Below, piece after piece: positions 9,638 to 22,317 of a DNA stretch of 64,000 bases; position 1 is the stretch's first letter, and each line of letters starts with the position of its first letter. This stretch comes from Hyaloperonospora brassicae (lineage: Eukaryota; Oomycota; Peronosporomycetes; Peronosporales; Peronosporaceae): the NCBI GenBank assembly GCA_947650285.1, contig CANTFL010000394.1, forward strand, positions 1 through 64,000, in the 5' to 3' direction. The notes beneath the pieces are model-generated. The model saw only the letters and a list, made by a program, of their open reading frames with translations. It was not told the DNA's origin and did not search any database. The translations under genes were made by a program, and so were the position numbers.

Positions 9638-9984
9638 GGTACTTCAACCAGAGTAACCACTTATCGCTGCTAGACGCGCGCAATAGGCAGTGTACACGAA
9701 AATCACATAGAATTTTTATAGTTTAATATAGTTTGATTCAGACAAAGATGATTTATTTAAGAAATATAACTATATAATGAATTTAGTGCTTTTTTCTTAG
9801 ACAAATTCTATAAGTTATGTTTGCCTCGGTCGCGCTTCCTTTCCACGTTTACGTGACGTCAGGAGCACGCAACCTTGTATTAAGTTGACACAAGGTCCTA
9901 TTAGTCATCCGGCAAAAAGCAATCCCTACTACACCTGGTAACACTTTTTTTATAAATCCAGCGACCACAACCACTTCATTCAGC
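9638..9984. other. AT-rich stretch without recognised feature
   Basis: I see no coding potential here. The last part, just before an ATG at 9985, may be the leader of the decayed gag that follows. Confidence 0.4.
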
Positions 9985-11010
9985 ATGGAGATATTGGATG
10001 ATGGGTAGACCTTCCACACCACGCGTGAAGGCTTAATTTATTCGAGTGACATCGAATGGAGCGCGGTAGAACACATGAGTTCTACCGTACGCGAAATAGC
10101 TATTTAGCGCCATGTTGGAGTTTCTTGAGAGAGAGAAAAACAACAAGCCGCTATATACATGTTCATGCAATATATAATGGTCACCAAATAGGAGAAAGTA
10201 GCCTTGCTTCACTAGCAAGTCTCTCAACAGGCCTAGCAGATCAGAGAACTCGGTGCTCAACAGACAGAGCTGTTGAAACAGCAATGCAATGCTGCTGTGG
10301 GCGGTATGACACATACGCGTCGTCCCAAAATCGCAAAGGTTAATATCTCCAAGTATAGAGGAGTCTAGAAACACTCTTGTTATGGTTCATCGATTTCGAC
10401 CGAGCCTCAAAGGCATGTTGTGTCAACGATGAGAAAATAATCCTCACACTTACTCAATCCCACTTGGCAGGACGTGCCAAGGCTTGGGCTATAGGACTAC
10501 ATTGAGGGACCCGTATGTATTCCATTCGCTAGAAGCCTTCAATCCCCGGCTCAAACAAACGTTTGAACTGCCGCGAGCTGAATGTAGGGCTCGATCCGAG
10601 CTCCTGAAACTCAAACAGAGTAAGCGTGACGTGCACGGTTACTCCCAGCACGTACGGCTCCTCGCGAGTTGAACAACTGCTAGCTCGGTACACGAACACA
10701 CGTTAATTACTGTGTTAATGCAGGGGCTCGCATATGGTCCCGACAGGAACTACATGTTTCGCTCAGAGTTGATTACGCTTACTCAAGCAATCTCACCTTC
10801 TAGACAGGAGGACTTAAGCAGTAGACATGCTTATTCTAGATCGAGATCCTATCATCCACCAAGGCGACAAGAGTCTGGAGATCCATACCCTATGTAACTC
10901 TGTTATGCTCACAGAAAGAGCGACCTCGCACTTCGAACAACAAGCGATGGTAAAAGTGTAATCGCTTGCGAAAGTTAGAACACTACTGTGTGGATGTCGA
11001 TGTAAAAAAA
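9985..11010 (+). pseudogene. Decayed gag of a third Gypsy family
   Basis: Pieces in all three frames align with one Gag: a coiled-coil-like N-terminal part (RELGAQQTELLKQQ near 10230), the capsid motif LAGRAKAWAIG (about 10465-10500), RLKQTFELPRAECRARSELL (10547-10610), LMQGLAYGPDRNYMFRSELI (10712-10780) and a degenerate zinc knuckle near 10930-10980. Multiple stops and frameshifts make it inactive. Its sequence differs from both the A and B/C Gags in the window. The adjoining LTR of element D at 11041 truncates it. Confidence 0.7.
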
Positions 11011-11040
11011 GACACAGAATGATAAAGGAATACATCAATA

Positions 11041-12131
11041 TGTCGGTAAAGTCTAAATCTGGACGGATGGATTATAACTGCCAGACTCGATCCATGACAG
11101 GGCCCAATATAGAGGGAACTCGACTCGGACTAAGGTTAGGATCCGATTCTAGCTAATATTCAATCTATCAAAATTTCTGATCTGGGAGGTGTTCTGGTGA
11201 GAAGAGAATTTGAATTGGAGCAAGCATTAACCAGGTACGGACCAAGAGAGAATACAAGATCCGGATCAGAAGTAGATCCGTGATCAGGATTAGAGAAATC
11301 GAGATCATGGTCCTAGCAAAGGTGAATCTCATCCATCTCAAGATTGGTTCCGGAATCAGGGTCAATATATATAAGATGAGGATCCTAGCCAAGGTGGATC
11401 CGGGACCTAGATCAAGCGTGTATCCGGGATCTGGATGTGGATCAATTGTGGATCTGGCCCGGAGATGAGTCAGAAGGGAGAGGATGAGTCAAGGGGCCAG
11501 AAGTGTACAAGAGATAAGGTGACTCGACGGACGACGCGTAGCAATTACCTAGTTTATAGACAGGTTATCTTAAGCTTGGCAATTTGGTTGGTTAGGATTA
11601 GCATAGATTAATTTACGTCAAATTACACGCGTCGCTTCTTCCGGGTAGGATATTTGGCCTTTCGACGTACAAAATCCACGCCTAGTCTGCACAACTGTCG
11701 CACCTGAATTTTGTTTGACCAGGCGCTTTCAAGAGCTCTCACAAACAACCAGCCAAGTGCGATAATGCGCAGCAAGAACGCAAGGGGAATCAAGATCATT
11801 AGACGGCTCAAGTGGTCAGAAGGTCAACCAGAGCAAGATCTATATTTGGTAAGGCAATCATCGCTGAGATCCGGGTATCTCATATCGATTACCCCCAAGC
11901 AAACTGTGGTCGCGTGACGATTTCCACGCGATTACCCCAGTACCAGGCACGGTTACAATTGACGTCGACACGAGTCCACCGGGAAGAGTGAAACCCGCCC
12001 TACCGACTGGTAAACAAGGTGAGGAAAGATTTAAGCATATAGAAGTAGTACCCTCTTCCCGATAGCCGGCCGTCTAGGCACTACTAAACGAAGGATCACA
12101 TCAGCAATTTTGCGAACCTCGCTACACCACA
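11041..12131 (+). repeat. Decayed B-type LTR of element D
   Basis: It begins TGTCGGTAAAG, comparable to TGTGGTAAAGCGG of element B, and its second half follows 50740-51244 closely (for example CGGCTCAAGTGGTCAGAAGG and CGAGTCCACC). It ends CACCACA and is followed by ATGGTGCGCGTGCC, the B/C primer site. Many substitutions and indels show that it is old. Confidence 0.75.
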
Positions 12132-15100
12132 ATGGTGCGCGTGCCTTGACCTTCTGGGGACTCGGGTTTATAAAGCGTATCATTTCCTCAAAACAGGCGA
12201 ACAGACCTAAGAAATTATCTCTTTAGGCACGATGACGTGCCACGTAGATCGCAATATTTGATATCTTAATATCCCTAAGATTCTCTTCTTTATACTTGCC
12301 GGTGCACTGTCTCGAATGTGAATGTTCAGAAATAGACGGATCTGAATGGATCGTTTCACCAGTGCGGGACCTAGGTCTACCAGTTATAGACTAACTTTAC
12401 CATGAGGTAGTCAGGCCCACCTACGAAGGAACGGCTCTATCATTGAGCTACACAGGTCGATCGATGAGGGACTGGATAAACCAGTGAGGGAATGCGGTCA
12501 ATATCGTTCAGCGCCGCAAAATGTTGACTTAGTAACGATCTTCTTCTCGATAGGTCCTGCGGTCCCCTGTCCCATAAAGTCTCAACTACTTTCGAGTCTC
12601 TTTCTCTTTCAACAACCCCTTGCCCGGAGGGTGGCTTTTTATCCATTACCGTGCCAGTCTCTAGGTATATAATTCTTTGAAAGCACTTCACCACAACTGT
12701 GTATAACTATAGGCGGGTCAATTAGTCGACAATATTAACAAAGTGTCTGTGCGGCTGACAAGCGACTTGTCGCATGACATGGATAACGCGATGTGGTATA
12801 TCAATATATCCGTATCCTTTTATAATACGGCTAGTAGAGTTTAGGTGATTGAAATGACGGGGTAAAAAAGAGATATGTTGCGATTCACTACACCCACAAA
12901 ATTATGGGAGAGACTAAGAAGTCTGACTGGTCCAAACAACGCTCCGCAGATTTCCCAGCGGCTGATCGACGATGCACGATACGAGTAATTGTACCCGGTG
13001 AGGGCTACAACCTGATTGCCGCTGGATATACAAAATTTGTCCACGTACTTACTGGAGAAGATCAAGATACAGATAAGAGAAGTCAATTACCAAAGGAGAT
13101 CATAAACCGTTTATATAATGATACCTGCCATTTCGTGAAATTTTCTGCATTCAAAGTAGAGTGATTACATGATGTATGTGCCAGGTGATATTTGTCAATC
13201 AGCTTAGCGTAGTGTTATAAAGAGGTGGCAAGTTAGATTGCCTAGGCCATCAAGTATCAATACCCGTATTTAGAGCAAGTCCAAAGGATTGAATATCACT
13301 ATTATATAGACCATTATCTTGGATGTTGCCATCCATACAATTTTTGCTGGATGCCCAAAATGGTTTGAATCAATTTTTAAAGTACTTCTAGATTAATAAT
13401 TCACCATTGTATGATGATGAGGTGCATATATACATGCGACTTGACGAATGCATGACTTTTTAATAATCTTGCATGAGCATGAACAAGATAGTGCTTGCCG
13501 AGTAAAAAGCAATTGCATTATGTTCCTGATTTCCAAGGACGATAGCAATCTTCACACCACATCCGGGGCGATCACTATACGTGCCCATCTTCTGGTATCA
13601 ATCACAATAAAGAAGGTGGAAGTCGCCAGGATAAAGATATGACCAATTTAGCATTTCTGCAAAAATAAATAGCTACATCTCCCATTTCAGAAAATGTTGA
13701 ACTGATCGATCACCTGCGATCGTGGTTGTTGTTAGCACGTGAGCAGAATCTTCTGGTCCACTGTAGGAGCACGAGAGCCCATACCAGCCTGTCCCCGAGT
13801 ATCCTTGTTATTAAAGGCCTGAGTATATTATCGGCTGTTGGATTAATATAAATTGGCGTGGCTTCGGATGCTCTATATGTGTTACGATATGCTAGTTTCT
13901 GGAGAGATCCTATTTTTTATTCATAACTTAACACTTAAAAATTAATTAGTACAATCCCCAGGTCGCAATGGGGGATATATTTGATGGGCAATGTTACTAT
14001 TTAAACTATTTTGGATTTCAAGCGATGTGAGAATGGCGAAGCTGGGATACCGGGCAACGTAGCAGCGACTGAATATCCTCGACAGGAGGTGGATAAGGTG
14101 CTGATGGCGACCACTCACGAAAGCATCCAACCCAAATGACAAGTATTCCACTACCCGCGGTATAAGTAGAAGACGCGATTCTTCTGTTCGATAGTCTTGA
14201 TGGGGCTGATCGGGTGATGAGGAAAGGCGAAGTATATAAAGCAATCAAATGGAAATTGCCTGGACAAATGATCGTCGCTGGAACCTCAGAGCTCTTCATT
14301 AGCCTGATGGTTAACAAAAATAATCCAGACAATCACCTTTTTGAATTGTATCGCTTGCCAACAATAGCAGGGATCAGGTGGTCATTTGCGTCAATTTAAT
14401 ATGAAGAACAGGCAAATTCGTGGGGAGCCCGATTGCATGGTACTTATCTCAAACAGATGCGGCGCAAAGCGATGGAGAAACTTCGAACATGACTATAACA
14501 CGATCAAATTCCTTCAACTGAATCGCGTTTGTAAACAGGGCTCGGATCGGCTGTCGACTTAAGCTCTACATAGATAATATGGTTGGGTGGTATTTACCGA
14601 TCGAGATCGCCAAGATCTGATCATCCTTATCGATTATACGAGTTGGTGATGCCACGCAAGATAGTTAGCGTAATTAGTGTAGCTGCGATCAACCAGACCG
14701 GTGCAAAGTCGATTTTATTAGCCGCAATTTTATTAGAAATGAATTTTGCAACAGATGCGGAATGACCACATTAAACAGGCCAAGAAAAAAAACGATTTGG
14801 ATCTTCCACTCAAAATATATAATCAAGGATAAATTCTCGCTGAGATTATGGAGCAATTTTTCGTGATCTAGCGGACCGTATAATGAAGCCTATTAGAACG
14901 GGATGTTTATGTTCTGACCTAAATTAAACGCAGAATATGAAATTCGCGCAAAGCTGGATCAATTGATGATTCCATAGTAATTGCAACAAAGCTTTCATTA
15001 TCAATATTATAGAGTGCTAAAAAGGTGATCACCAAGACATAAATTGAGCCAACTCATAAATCAGGGAGAAGTTTCATTGATAAGGATTATATTGAAGTGT

Positions 15101-15217
15101 GCGACGTAAAATAGGAGAATGTGTTGGACGTAAAACAGTCGAGAAACGTCTATTTGATTGCAGCAATTCTCCTAAGAGTTTACAACGACGTACTCATTTG
15201 AAAGGTTGACTATAATT
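12132..15217 (+). pseudogene. Decayed internal remains of element D (gag-pol scraps)
   Basis: Only about 3 kb remains of an internal region that is nearly 11 kb in element B. Recognisable pieces in element order are RT motifs near 12780-12985 (NNAPQISQRLIDDARYE matches the LKTAPQIYQRLIDNAL region), an RT thumb piece near 13240-13290, and the second RNase H near 14210-14340 (KAIKWKLPGQMIV) with its downstream part near 14395-14640. Frameshifts and stops are dense. Between these scraps I see only AT-rich decayed sequence. Confidence 0.6.
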
Positions 15218-16359
15218 TGTGGCGAAGTCGATTTACAAAATCGCTTGTGTGAGGGTCGATCTTATACTTGCCCAGACTTGCCGACTCACGGAGAAGGTAC
15301 GTCGATCCGTCTCTTGTTGTATAGTTTTGTGCTCACGTTGTGTACCCGTCGGTTGGGCTGGCTTGAGCTCTCCGTAACGGCCTTAGTAGATGTCGATCTC
15401 GCTGGGAGGTTGGGTTGAGCGTTCGCTTCCGGTGCGGAAATCTTCACACGACGAACAGGGGTTCTGCGATCTTGATCTTGAGCCACGGCGATCTCTATTT
15501 AAAGATGTCGCGATCTTGCTCTTGGATCACACCGATCTCGATTTGTCTTCGGGATCGGGGTCTTTGCTATGCGGGAATCTTCACTCAGCAAATCGTAATC
15601 TTGCGTCGGTCTTGCCTTGGGATCGGTCCGATCTGGTCTTGGGATCGGCCGATCTTGTAGGAAGTGCGCCGATGGGTGTCCGGTTTCGCCAAAATGAAAC
15701 GGGACGATCTGCCTTGTGGATAGCTTCGATCTCGCTCTGTCTTGTATTGAACTCCTTGTCCAGATCTTCTGACCACTTGAGCCGTATCGCGATGTTGCAA
15801 CTAAAATCCTTTCCCTTGTCGCTGCTACCATATCAGTTAAGTTGAGTGTGAGTACTTGATCGATCCGGGCCAAACTTCCCGAGATCGCTCTTCTCGATCT
15901 TAACCAACAATCCAAGATCGGTCTCCAATGTCCTTGTAGCACATGTGCCTCAAACCGTCGAAGAAGCCAAAGAAATCTTGCCCGGAAGAGAGGGGGGAAC
16001 GCGCGTCGTGGGCAGAAGAAGTACAGTTCAAGTCTGTTTTATTAACCAACCAAATTACTAGCCAACCTATATTTAAGCCTATCCCAAACTGTAGGTCACT
16101 GTCCAAACCGATATCACCTTTAATCTTGACCGCCCCTTGAACACGTGTCGAGATTTCATGACCTGTACTCCAAAGATAGCGTCAATATTCCCGATACCGT
16201 GCCTAAATGCCTAATAGAGACCAAATCTCAAATATGATACCAAATTCCCAATTTTGGTGCCAAATGGCCCGAAATAGTACTTAAGTGCCAAATGTGCCTA
16301 AATCCAATTTGCGACGTCAATTCAACCGGCTTCCACTGGCTCTTTCGGTCTGAACGAGG
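15218..16359 (-). repeat. Inverted, 5'-truncated C-type LTR
   Basis: The reverse complement of this block matches 18474-19603 almost exactly, including identical internal reading frames. Its LTR 3' end (CACAAA in minus reading) is at 15218 and is followed by unrelated sequence rather than a primer site. The first ~740 bp of the LTR are absent; at 16359 the sequence switches to the end of the coiled-coil ORF remnant. With the direct copy it forms a 1.1 kb inverted repeat separated by 2.1 kb. Confidence 0.85.
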
Positions 16360-16489
16360 ACCCCGGCGGAATGCGCTGAAGCATGGCTGGTGGGGCAGAC
16401 GATCTCGGGCGAGATATACGGGCAGGAGGCCGCGGCCTCTGGGCAACGGAAGAAGGTGCCGATCTGGCTGAAGTGGTACTCTTGGAAGT

Positions 16490-17601
16490 CTACCGAGTGG
16501 GTGAAGCAGGTGACTGGGGCCCGAGTATGGCACTATTGATGGTGTGGAGAAGATTCCGGCTTTCTGTTATAGCCCGATCCCTATCTTGCTCTGCCACCGT
16601 TAACTGGTCGTATACCGTGAGATGCTCCGCTAGCTGACGACGGAGGTTCACATTCTCCACTTGTGAATGTGTCAGCTGACCTTCCAAAGGATTTAAATAG
16701 TCCATCTGCTGTATGAGATCGCTGATCGAAGTCAAGCCTTCAGCGATATCCGCTTGAGACCGATCCAATTTCTCCTTCAACTGTAAAACTTCCCTGTTGA
16801 GATTAAAATTGTCGGAGAACAGCTGGTCACGCTGATATCGGAGAAGTTCGCGCTCGAATTGGAGCGAATGGATCTGAATCGACAAGGGTGTTCCAAGTTG
16901 CCTCGATCCTCATCGCTGACACGTAATATTCCGCGCAGCCGAAGAATCTGCGCTGATTGATCTCATTGCGTTCGCAAAGCTCGTCTACATTCGCTTAAAG
17001 AATGCACTGCGTTGACGTAGCGACCTTGCATCAAATCATATCGACTCTGGACGAAGGATACGGATGGGACGGCCGATCTATACAGAGAATTGATCTCGTC
17101 TTGAAAGCGGTCTCCCCGCGCGACAGCCTCACGGTACGACTGCTGAAGCGCGTGACAGGTATCAGCTTCGCTGCAGAAGGTAGCCTCTCGATCCCATAAA
17201 TAGGAGATCGTAGCCGACGTGGAACAAACATCGTCTACCTAAACTCTTGAAACGTTACCGGTGATGTCCACGGTTGGAGCGAACCCACCACGAGACGCAT
17301 TGGTGGCCAGGGTGTCGGATCTAAACGCACCAAGGATCACTGGCGACGCGGGAAGCGAGATCGGCTCAGGCGGGCGGTCTGACGATCCCATGATGATCGA
17401 TAACGATTCGGCCGTTTTAGGATGCTGTAGAGACCCGAGTTGATCGGGGGCCGGGGCAGTATACTCTGTATGGGCGGGCGATCCAGCCGGTGCGAGATGA
17501 CCTAGAGACCCGGCCGATCCGGCACAATAGTAATATGCTCCTCTTGATCGGACGATCTGGGTGAAAGATCGCGATCTGGAGACAGAATCACGGTCGATCA
17601 T
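16490..17601 (-). pseudogene. Decayed reverse-strand coiled-coil ORF beside the C-type LTR
   Basis: This is the likely counterpart of the 5' half of element B's reverse-strand gene. It starts with a Ser/Pro-rich region (17601-17239, with SLGHLAPAGSPAH and PEPISLPASPV), which ends in a TAG. The same frame then continues as a coiled coil (for example TCHALQQSYREAVARGDRF) to another stop near 16950. After a frame change a second coiled coil runs 16885-16490 (LNREVLQLKEKLDRSQADI, ENVNLRRQLAEHLTVYDQL). It starts 121 bp from the polypurine tract. Two stops and one frameshift disable it, and a C-terminal domain like that of the B gene is cut off by the junction at 16359. Confidence 0.65.
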
Positions 17602-17721
17602 TCCGAAAGAACTGGCGAGCTGGGAGAACGCGTATGGGATGCCATGGAACAGACTTGAGTGTTTAAAACGAAGTTGATGAGTGATTCAGCTGAAGCCGAT
17701 TGCTGCCCAAAGAAATTCAGT

Positions 17722-17733
17722 ACAGGGGGTGGT
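17722..17733 (+). other. Polypurine tract before the C-type LTR
   Basis: ACAGGGGGTGGT directly precedes an LTR start TGTGGTA. Element B has GCAGGGGACGGC before TGTGGTA at the same place. This supports placing the LTR start at 17734. Confidence 0.65.
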
Positions 17734-19603
17734 TGTGGTATATTCACGGATCAAATGATGGGACGTGGATCGGTGACCACCTAGTTGGGGTGTCACTTAC
17801 TGATGCAAAGTAATATCAAGGGACCTAGCGATCCAATAAGGAGATGGAAAGCGATCTCAACGAAGCCCGGTGATCCCATCCAACTATCGCCAGACTGATG
17901 GATATGGAACGACCGGAGACAGAGAGATCTGGGTCAAGACGACCAATGGAACGATTTCCATGGAGCGATCTGGGACGAGGAAGTGGGACGAAGTCGTTCA
18001 ATTTACCTGAATGTTGATCAAGGAGAAGGATACGTATAGCAACGGTCGTGGATATTGTGGCTAAGTCATTCTGGAAAGATGCATCTGGGACCAGGTGATG
18101 CGATGGGAAATGACTCTGGGACGAAGGTGTAACATCCTGCAGATCGGTAATACTCTTTGCCGATCCCACAATGAAAACACTGGTTTAGTTGAATTATAGC
18201 CCGATCTGAAAACTTGGATACTCGTGGAGATCCAGGGAGCTATGTGGAGAGTCTTGTGGAACAGATAAACCCTGAAGGGTGATATTGGAGCTCGTACAAT
18301 GAACAAAAGAACATCTACTGTGGATTTGTACCATGTCGATCACAACGATCCCGACTTTAAGCACCAGATCGGTCAAGTTCCATGTTGATTATGGATATAT
18401 CGCTGATGAGACTTTGGAATCATGATAAATAAGTTTGTTGAAGGTCCATGAGTGATGTCGCAAAAGTCCAGACCGAAAGAGCCAGTGGAAGCCGGTTGAA
18501 TTGACGTCGCAAATTGGATTTAGGCACATTTGGCACTTAAGTACTATTTCGGGCCATTTGGCACCAAAATTGGGAATTTGGTATCATATTTGAGATTTGG
18601 TCTCTATTAGGCATTTAGGCACGGTATCGGGAATATTGACGCTATCTTTGGAGTACAGGTCATGAAATTTCGACACGTGTTCAAGGGGCGGTCAAGATTA
18701 AAGGTGATATCGGTTTGGACAGTGACCTACAGTTTGGGATAGGCTTAAATATAGGTTGGCTAGTAATTTGGTTGGTTAATAAAACAGACTTGAACTGTAC
18801 TTCTTCTGCCCACGACGCGCGTTCCCCCCTCTCTTCCGGGCAAGATTTCTTTGGCTTCTTCGACGGTTTGAGGCACGTGTGCTACAAGGACATTGGAGAC
18901 CGATCTTGGATTGTTGGTTAAGATCGAGAAGAGCGATCTCGGGAAGTTTGGCCCGGATCGATCAAGTACTCACACTCAACTTAACTGATATGGTAGCAGC
19001 GACAAGGGAAAGGATTTTAGTTGCAACATCGCGATACGGCTCAAGTGGTCAGAAGATCTGGACAAGGAGTTCAATACAAGACAGAGCGAGATCGAAGCTA
19101 TCCACAAGGCAGATCGTCCCGTTTCATTTTGGCGAAACCGGACACCCACCGGCGCACTTCCTACAAGATCGGCCGATCCCAAGACCAGATCGGACCGATC
19201 CCAAGGCAAGACCGACGCAAGATTACGATTTGCTGAGTGAAGATTCCCGCATAGCAAAGACCCCGATCCCGAAGACAAATCGAGATCGGTGTGATCCAAG
19301 AGCAAGATCGCGACATCTTTAAATAGAGATCGCCGTGGCTCAAGATCAAGATCGCAGAACCCCTGTTCGTCGTGTGAAGATTTCCGCACCGGAAGCGAAC
19401 GCTCAACCCAACCTCCCAGCGAGATCGACATCTACCAAGGCCGTTACGGAGAGCTCAAGCCAGCCCAACCGACGGGTACACAACGTGAGCACAAAACTAT
19501 ACAACAAGAGACGGATCGACGTACCTTCTCCGTGAGTCGGCAAGTCTGGGCAAGTATAAGATCGACCCTCACACAAGCGATGTTGTAAATCGACTTCACC
19601 ACA
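17734..19603 (+). repeat. C-type LTR (1870 bp), 5' LTR of element C
   Basis: It starts TGTGGTATATTC after a polypurine tract and ends CACCACA directly before the primer site and gag ATG. The sequence upstream (16.49-17.73 kb) looks like the 3' internal end of another element copy, so two copies may share this LTR in tandem. Positions 18297-18355 contain the first ~20 codons of an ORF (MNKRTSTVDLY) that continues as a gene on the other strand at 29142. The second half is rich in GATC. Confidence 0.7.
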
Positions 19604-22100
19604 ATGGTGCGTGTGCCCGGATATTCTGAGGCCACTGAATTTCACCGTGAGTCCACTGGTGAAGATGTCAAGATCAAGCAAGAACCTGGGATTGAAGTGT
19701 TAGCGACAGAGGGAGAGACGAAGACACGCAAAAGCGCGAGATCTCCAGATTATCAGAGTTTTGGGAGGGACCCTGATGAAATGAAAATGAAAGAGGAAGA
19801 TCGAGATTCCGATCTGGATGATAAACCTCAAATCCCTTCTAGGGTCCTCTCGGGGGCAACCGTAGATCGCTCTGCAAAGAGCGATCTGCTGGATGAAAGT
19901 ATAATGGCGAACACCAAACCGGAGAAAGCCAAAATCTATCTCCTCGTCGACAGGCCACCCTACCTCAAGCCGAGGAAGATGATCGAGAAGTATGCCACAC
20001 CGGGACGAGCTATGATGAGCACGCCGAGATCGGAAAGCAAAGATCGCCAGATCGACAGGACCGTGGATTCAAAGGCTGGAGTCAAAGAGAAATACGATTA
20101 AGAATTGGACGAGATCGCGATGCCAAAGACATAATATGACCCAGTGAGGATCGCATCCAGGGAGGCCGGAATGTCAAACGAGACGTGGAAGCGCGCGAAA
20201 TGGCAATGCTATAATAGCTACTTAAAGACACTGCTCAAGACAGATCCAGTGTGTACGATATGACGGCCCAAGTTGATCGGTTCTCTGGATAAGCCGATCT
20301 CTATTCCGCCGCCCGTGACTAGCAAACTGGGCGCGATCGATGTGATTTTGCAGATATTGAATGACACGGGCTTCTGCCCTAATGATTTTAATGGAGATAA
20401 ACTGATGGGCTGCAGCTTGGAACAAACGCAGTAAGCGAGTTCGTGGTTGTCATGATACTTCTGGTGGGCAGATCTACCACTCATATAAACGAGATCGCCA
20501 TACCCTCGGGTTCATTTCTAGAATACCCTTCAGGATCGCCCCACTATCCCTCGGCAGAGTCCGAGATCGAGTCAGATGGGTCCATCAGCATTCGGCGGAT
20601 GTCTCTGGAATTATCGGGAGGATCGTTTCTGCTGAACGACAAGATCGGCAAGGCCAAGATCAACGCTATTCGAGAACAGGACAAGATCGACACCCAACCA
20701 CGATCGACAGGAACACCCACGGGTTTAGAAGATCAAGAAGAGAATGATCTAAGTCATTTTTTCAATATGGAGATGAAGAAGCCAGAGGCGGATCAACGGA
20801 CATCCCAACAGATGAACCGACAGCCAAGCCACCACCCGATTCGCCGTACTTTCTACCATCTTTGCGTGGAAACTACGACATACCGTATTTGAAAATGGAA
20901 TTGGTGGGGTCAGACACTTGCCAGCAGATTCATCAGAAGGCGGGATACGATCCGGACGATATATGGATGGCCGAACCACAACGACCTCAAGTAGCCACGA
21001 CCGGTATGTCTACCGGGGATAGTGCCATCACGCAGAAGATCAGGATCTCAGCGATCTCAGAGCTGAAATAATTCTCAGGGAAAGATCAGGAAGAAAACAA
21101 AGCCCGAATCTGGATAGGAAAAGTTAAATCAGCGTTCCTTCGGGACCAGGCGCCGGACGATGAGAAATGTTTGGTCTTTGGCGATCTAATGGTGGGCCCA
21201 GCTTGCTACTGGTACCGTCAGCTGAGCAGATCGACCAGATTTAATTGTAAATAGTTAATTAATAGCTTCCTGGTAAAGTATGCGGGACATGGGATGTCAG
21301 CGAGTAGGCAATATTACCATGCAAAAAAGCGATCAGAGGAAAACTCCTTGGAGTACTTGTATTGGCTTAACGTGATGGTAATGCAGGCGAACATACCTGC
21401 GATGACTGGATTGGCGGCTACACGCAAAGAATATGTCAACCATTCCATTGACACTTTGAATGATCCCGATCCACCCAACCAATTGCTATTGCTAAATGCA
21501 GCCGATACGGAGGCCATGCACACGACACTTCATAAATACCAACAGAGGAGATCGCGCCAAGGGAAAGTGATGATGGGATCGTCCAAATTCAACAAGAAAG
21601 GAATTCCCTGCACAGTATCGTCTATGCCCTCACGAGCAGTGAGGAGATCCGTACCGAGGACATCAGCAACGAGTCCGACTCAGAAATTAACGGATCGGAG
21701 TCAGAAGGTCGTTTGATATCGATTCATGTAGCCGCTGCTGCAGATCGGCGCAAACCAATCAGCGAAACTTCGGCGAACATGGTATCGGCGTATCCAAGTA
21801 GTCGTCAAGACCAAAGTCGCAGTATGCCATCAAAACCGTGTACTCATTGCGGATCGACCAAGCATGGAGATCTCGGTTGCTGGAAGCGGCTCAATTACCA
21901 GAAGTGTGGGCGCAAAAGACATCCCTACGACTATTGCTTCTTCGTGTATCTCGCCTGAGGTGAGATTCATGACCCAGGAAAGTGTCCGATGGTGGAGATT
22001 TGCAACATGATCCAACAGTGGTACGTCCCAAACAAGCATGCGAGGATGTTGCCAGAGAATACTAAGAAGATGTTAAACTTGAGCGCTCGTCAGGTTGAAA
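19604..22100 (+). pseudogene. Decayed gag of element C
   Basis: The start MVRVPGYS equals that of element B and lies on the primer-binding site. Segments follow the B Gag in order: the acidic N-terminal part to 20101, a middle part at 20443-20892, the capsid region near 21100-21600 (SASRQYYHAKKRSEENSLEYLYWLN), and a zinc knuckle at about 21838-21880 (CTHCGSTKHGDLGC, CX2CX4HX4C). Several stops and frameshifts occur. The intact first Cys codon (TGT) here shows that the TGA in element B is a later change. Confidence 0.8.
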
Positions 22101-22317
22101 TCTTGTACGAGCCGAGCGTTCTAGGCTCTGCATAATTGCATACGTGAAAAAGAAGACAGATTGCGAGAGTAAGCAGAACACAGATATGGAACCATCTCGT
22201 TCGAAGTCTAAACGTGTTTCCTCTGTCTCCAGTCTGAAGAGGATCGACGAGTGTTTGCGATCCGAACCAACCATGGAGATCGAGCTCACTTATGGTGATT
22301 CTCGCGGGAACTGAAAG

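Noticed and set aside
12904..13164. 86-codon ORF as a new small gene
   Set aside because: Another frame of the same bases matches the RT motif around APQIYQRLIDNAL, so it is a scrap of element D.
15390..15845. 151-codon ORF repeated at 18976-19431 on the other strand
   Set aside because: It occurs only because the LTR is duplicated in inverted orientation. The frame is broken in the older LTR at 9140-9460, and its composition looks non-coding.
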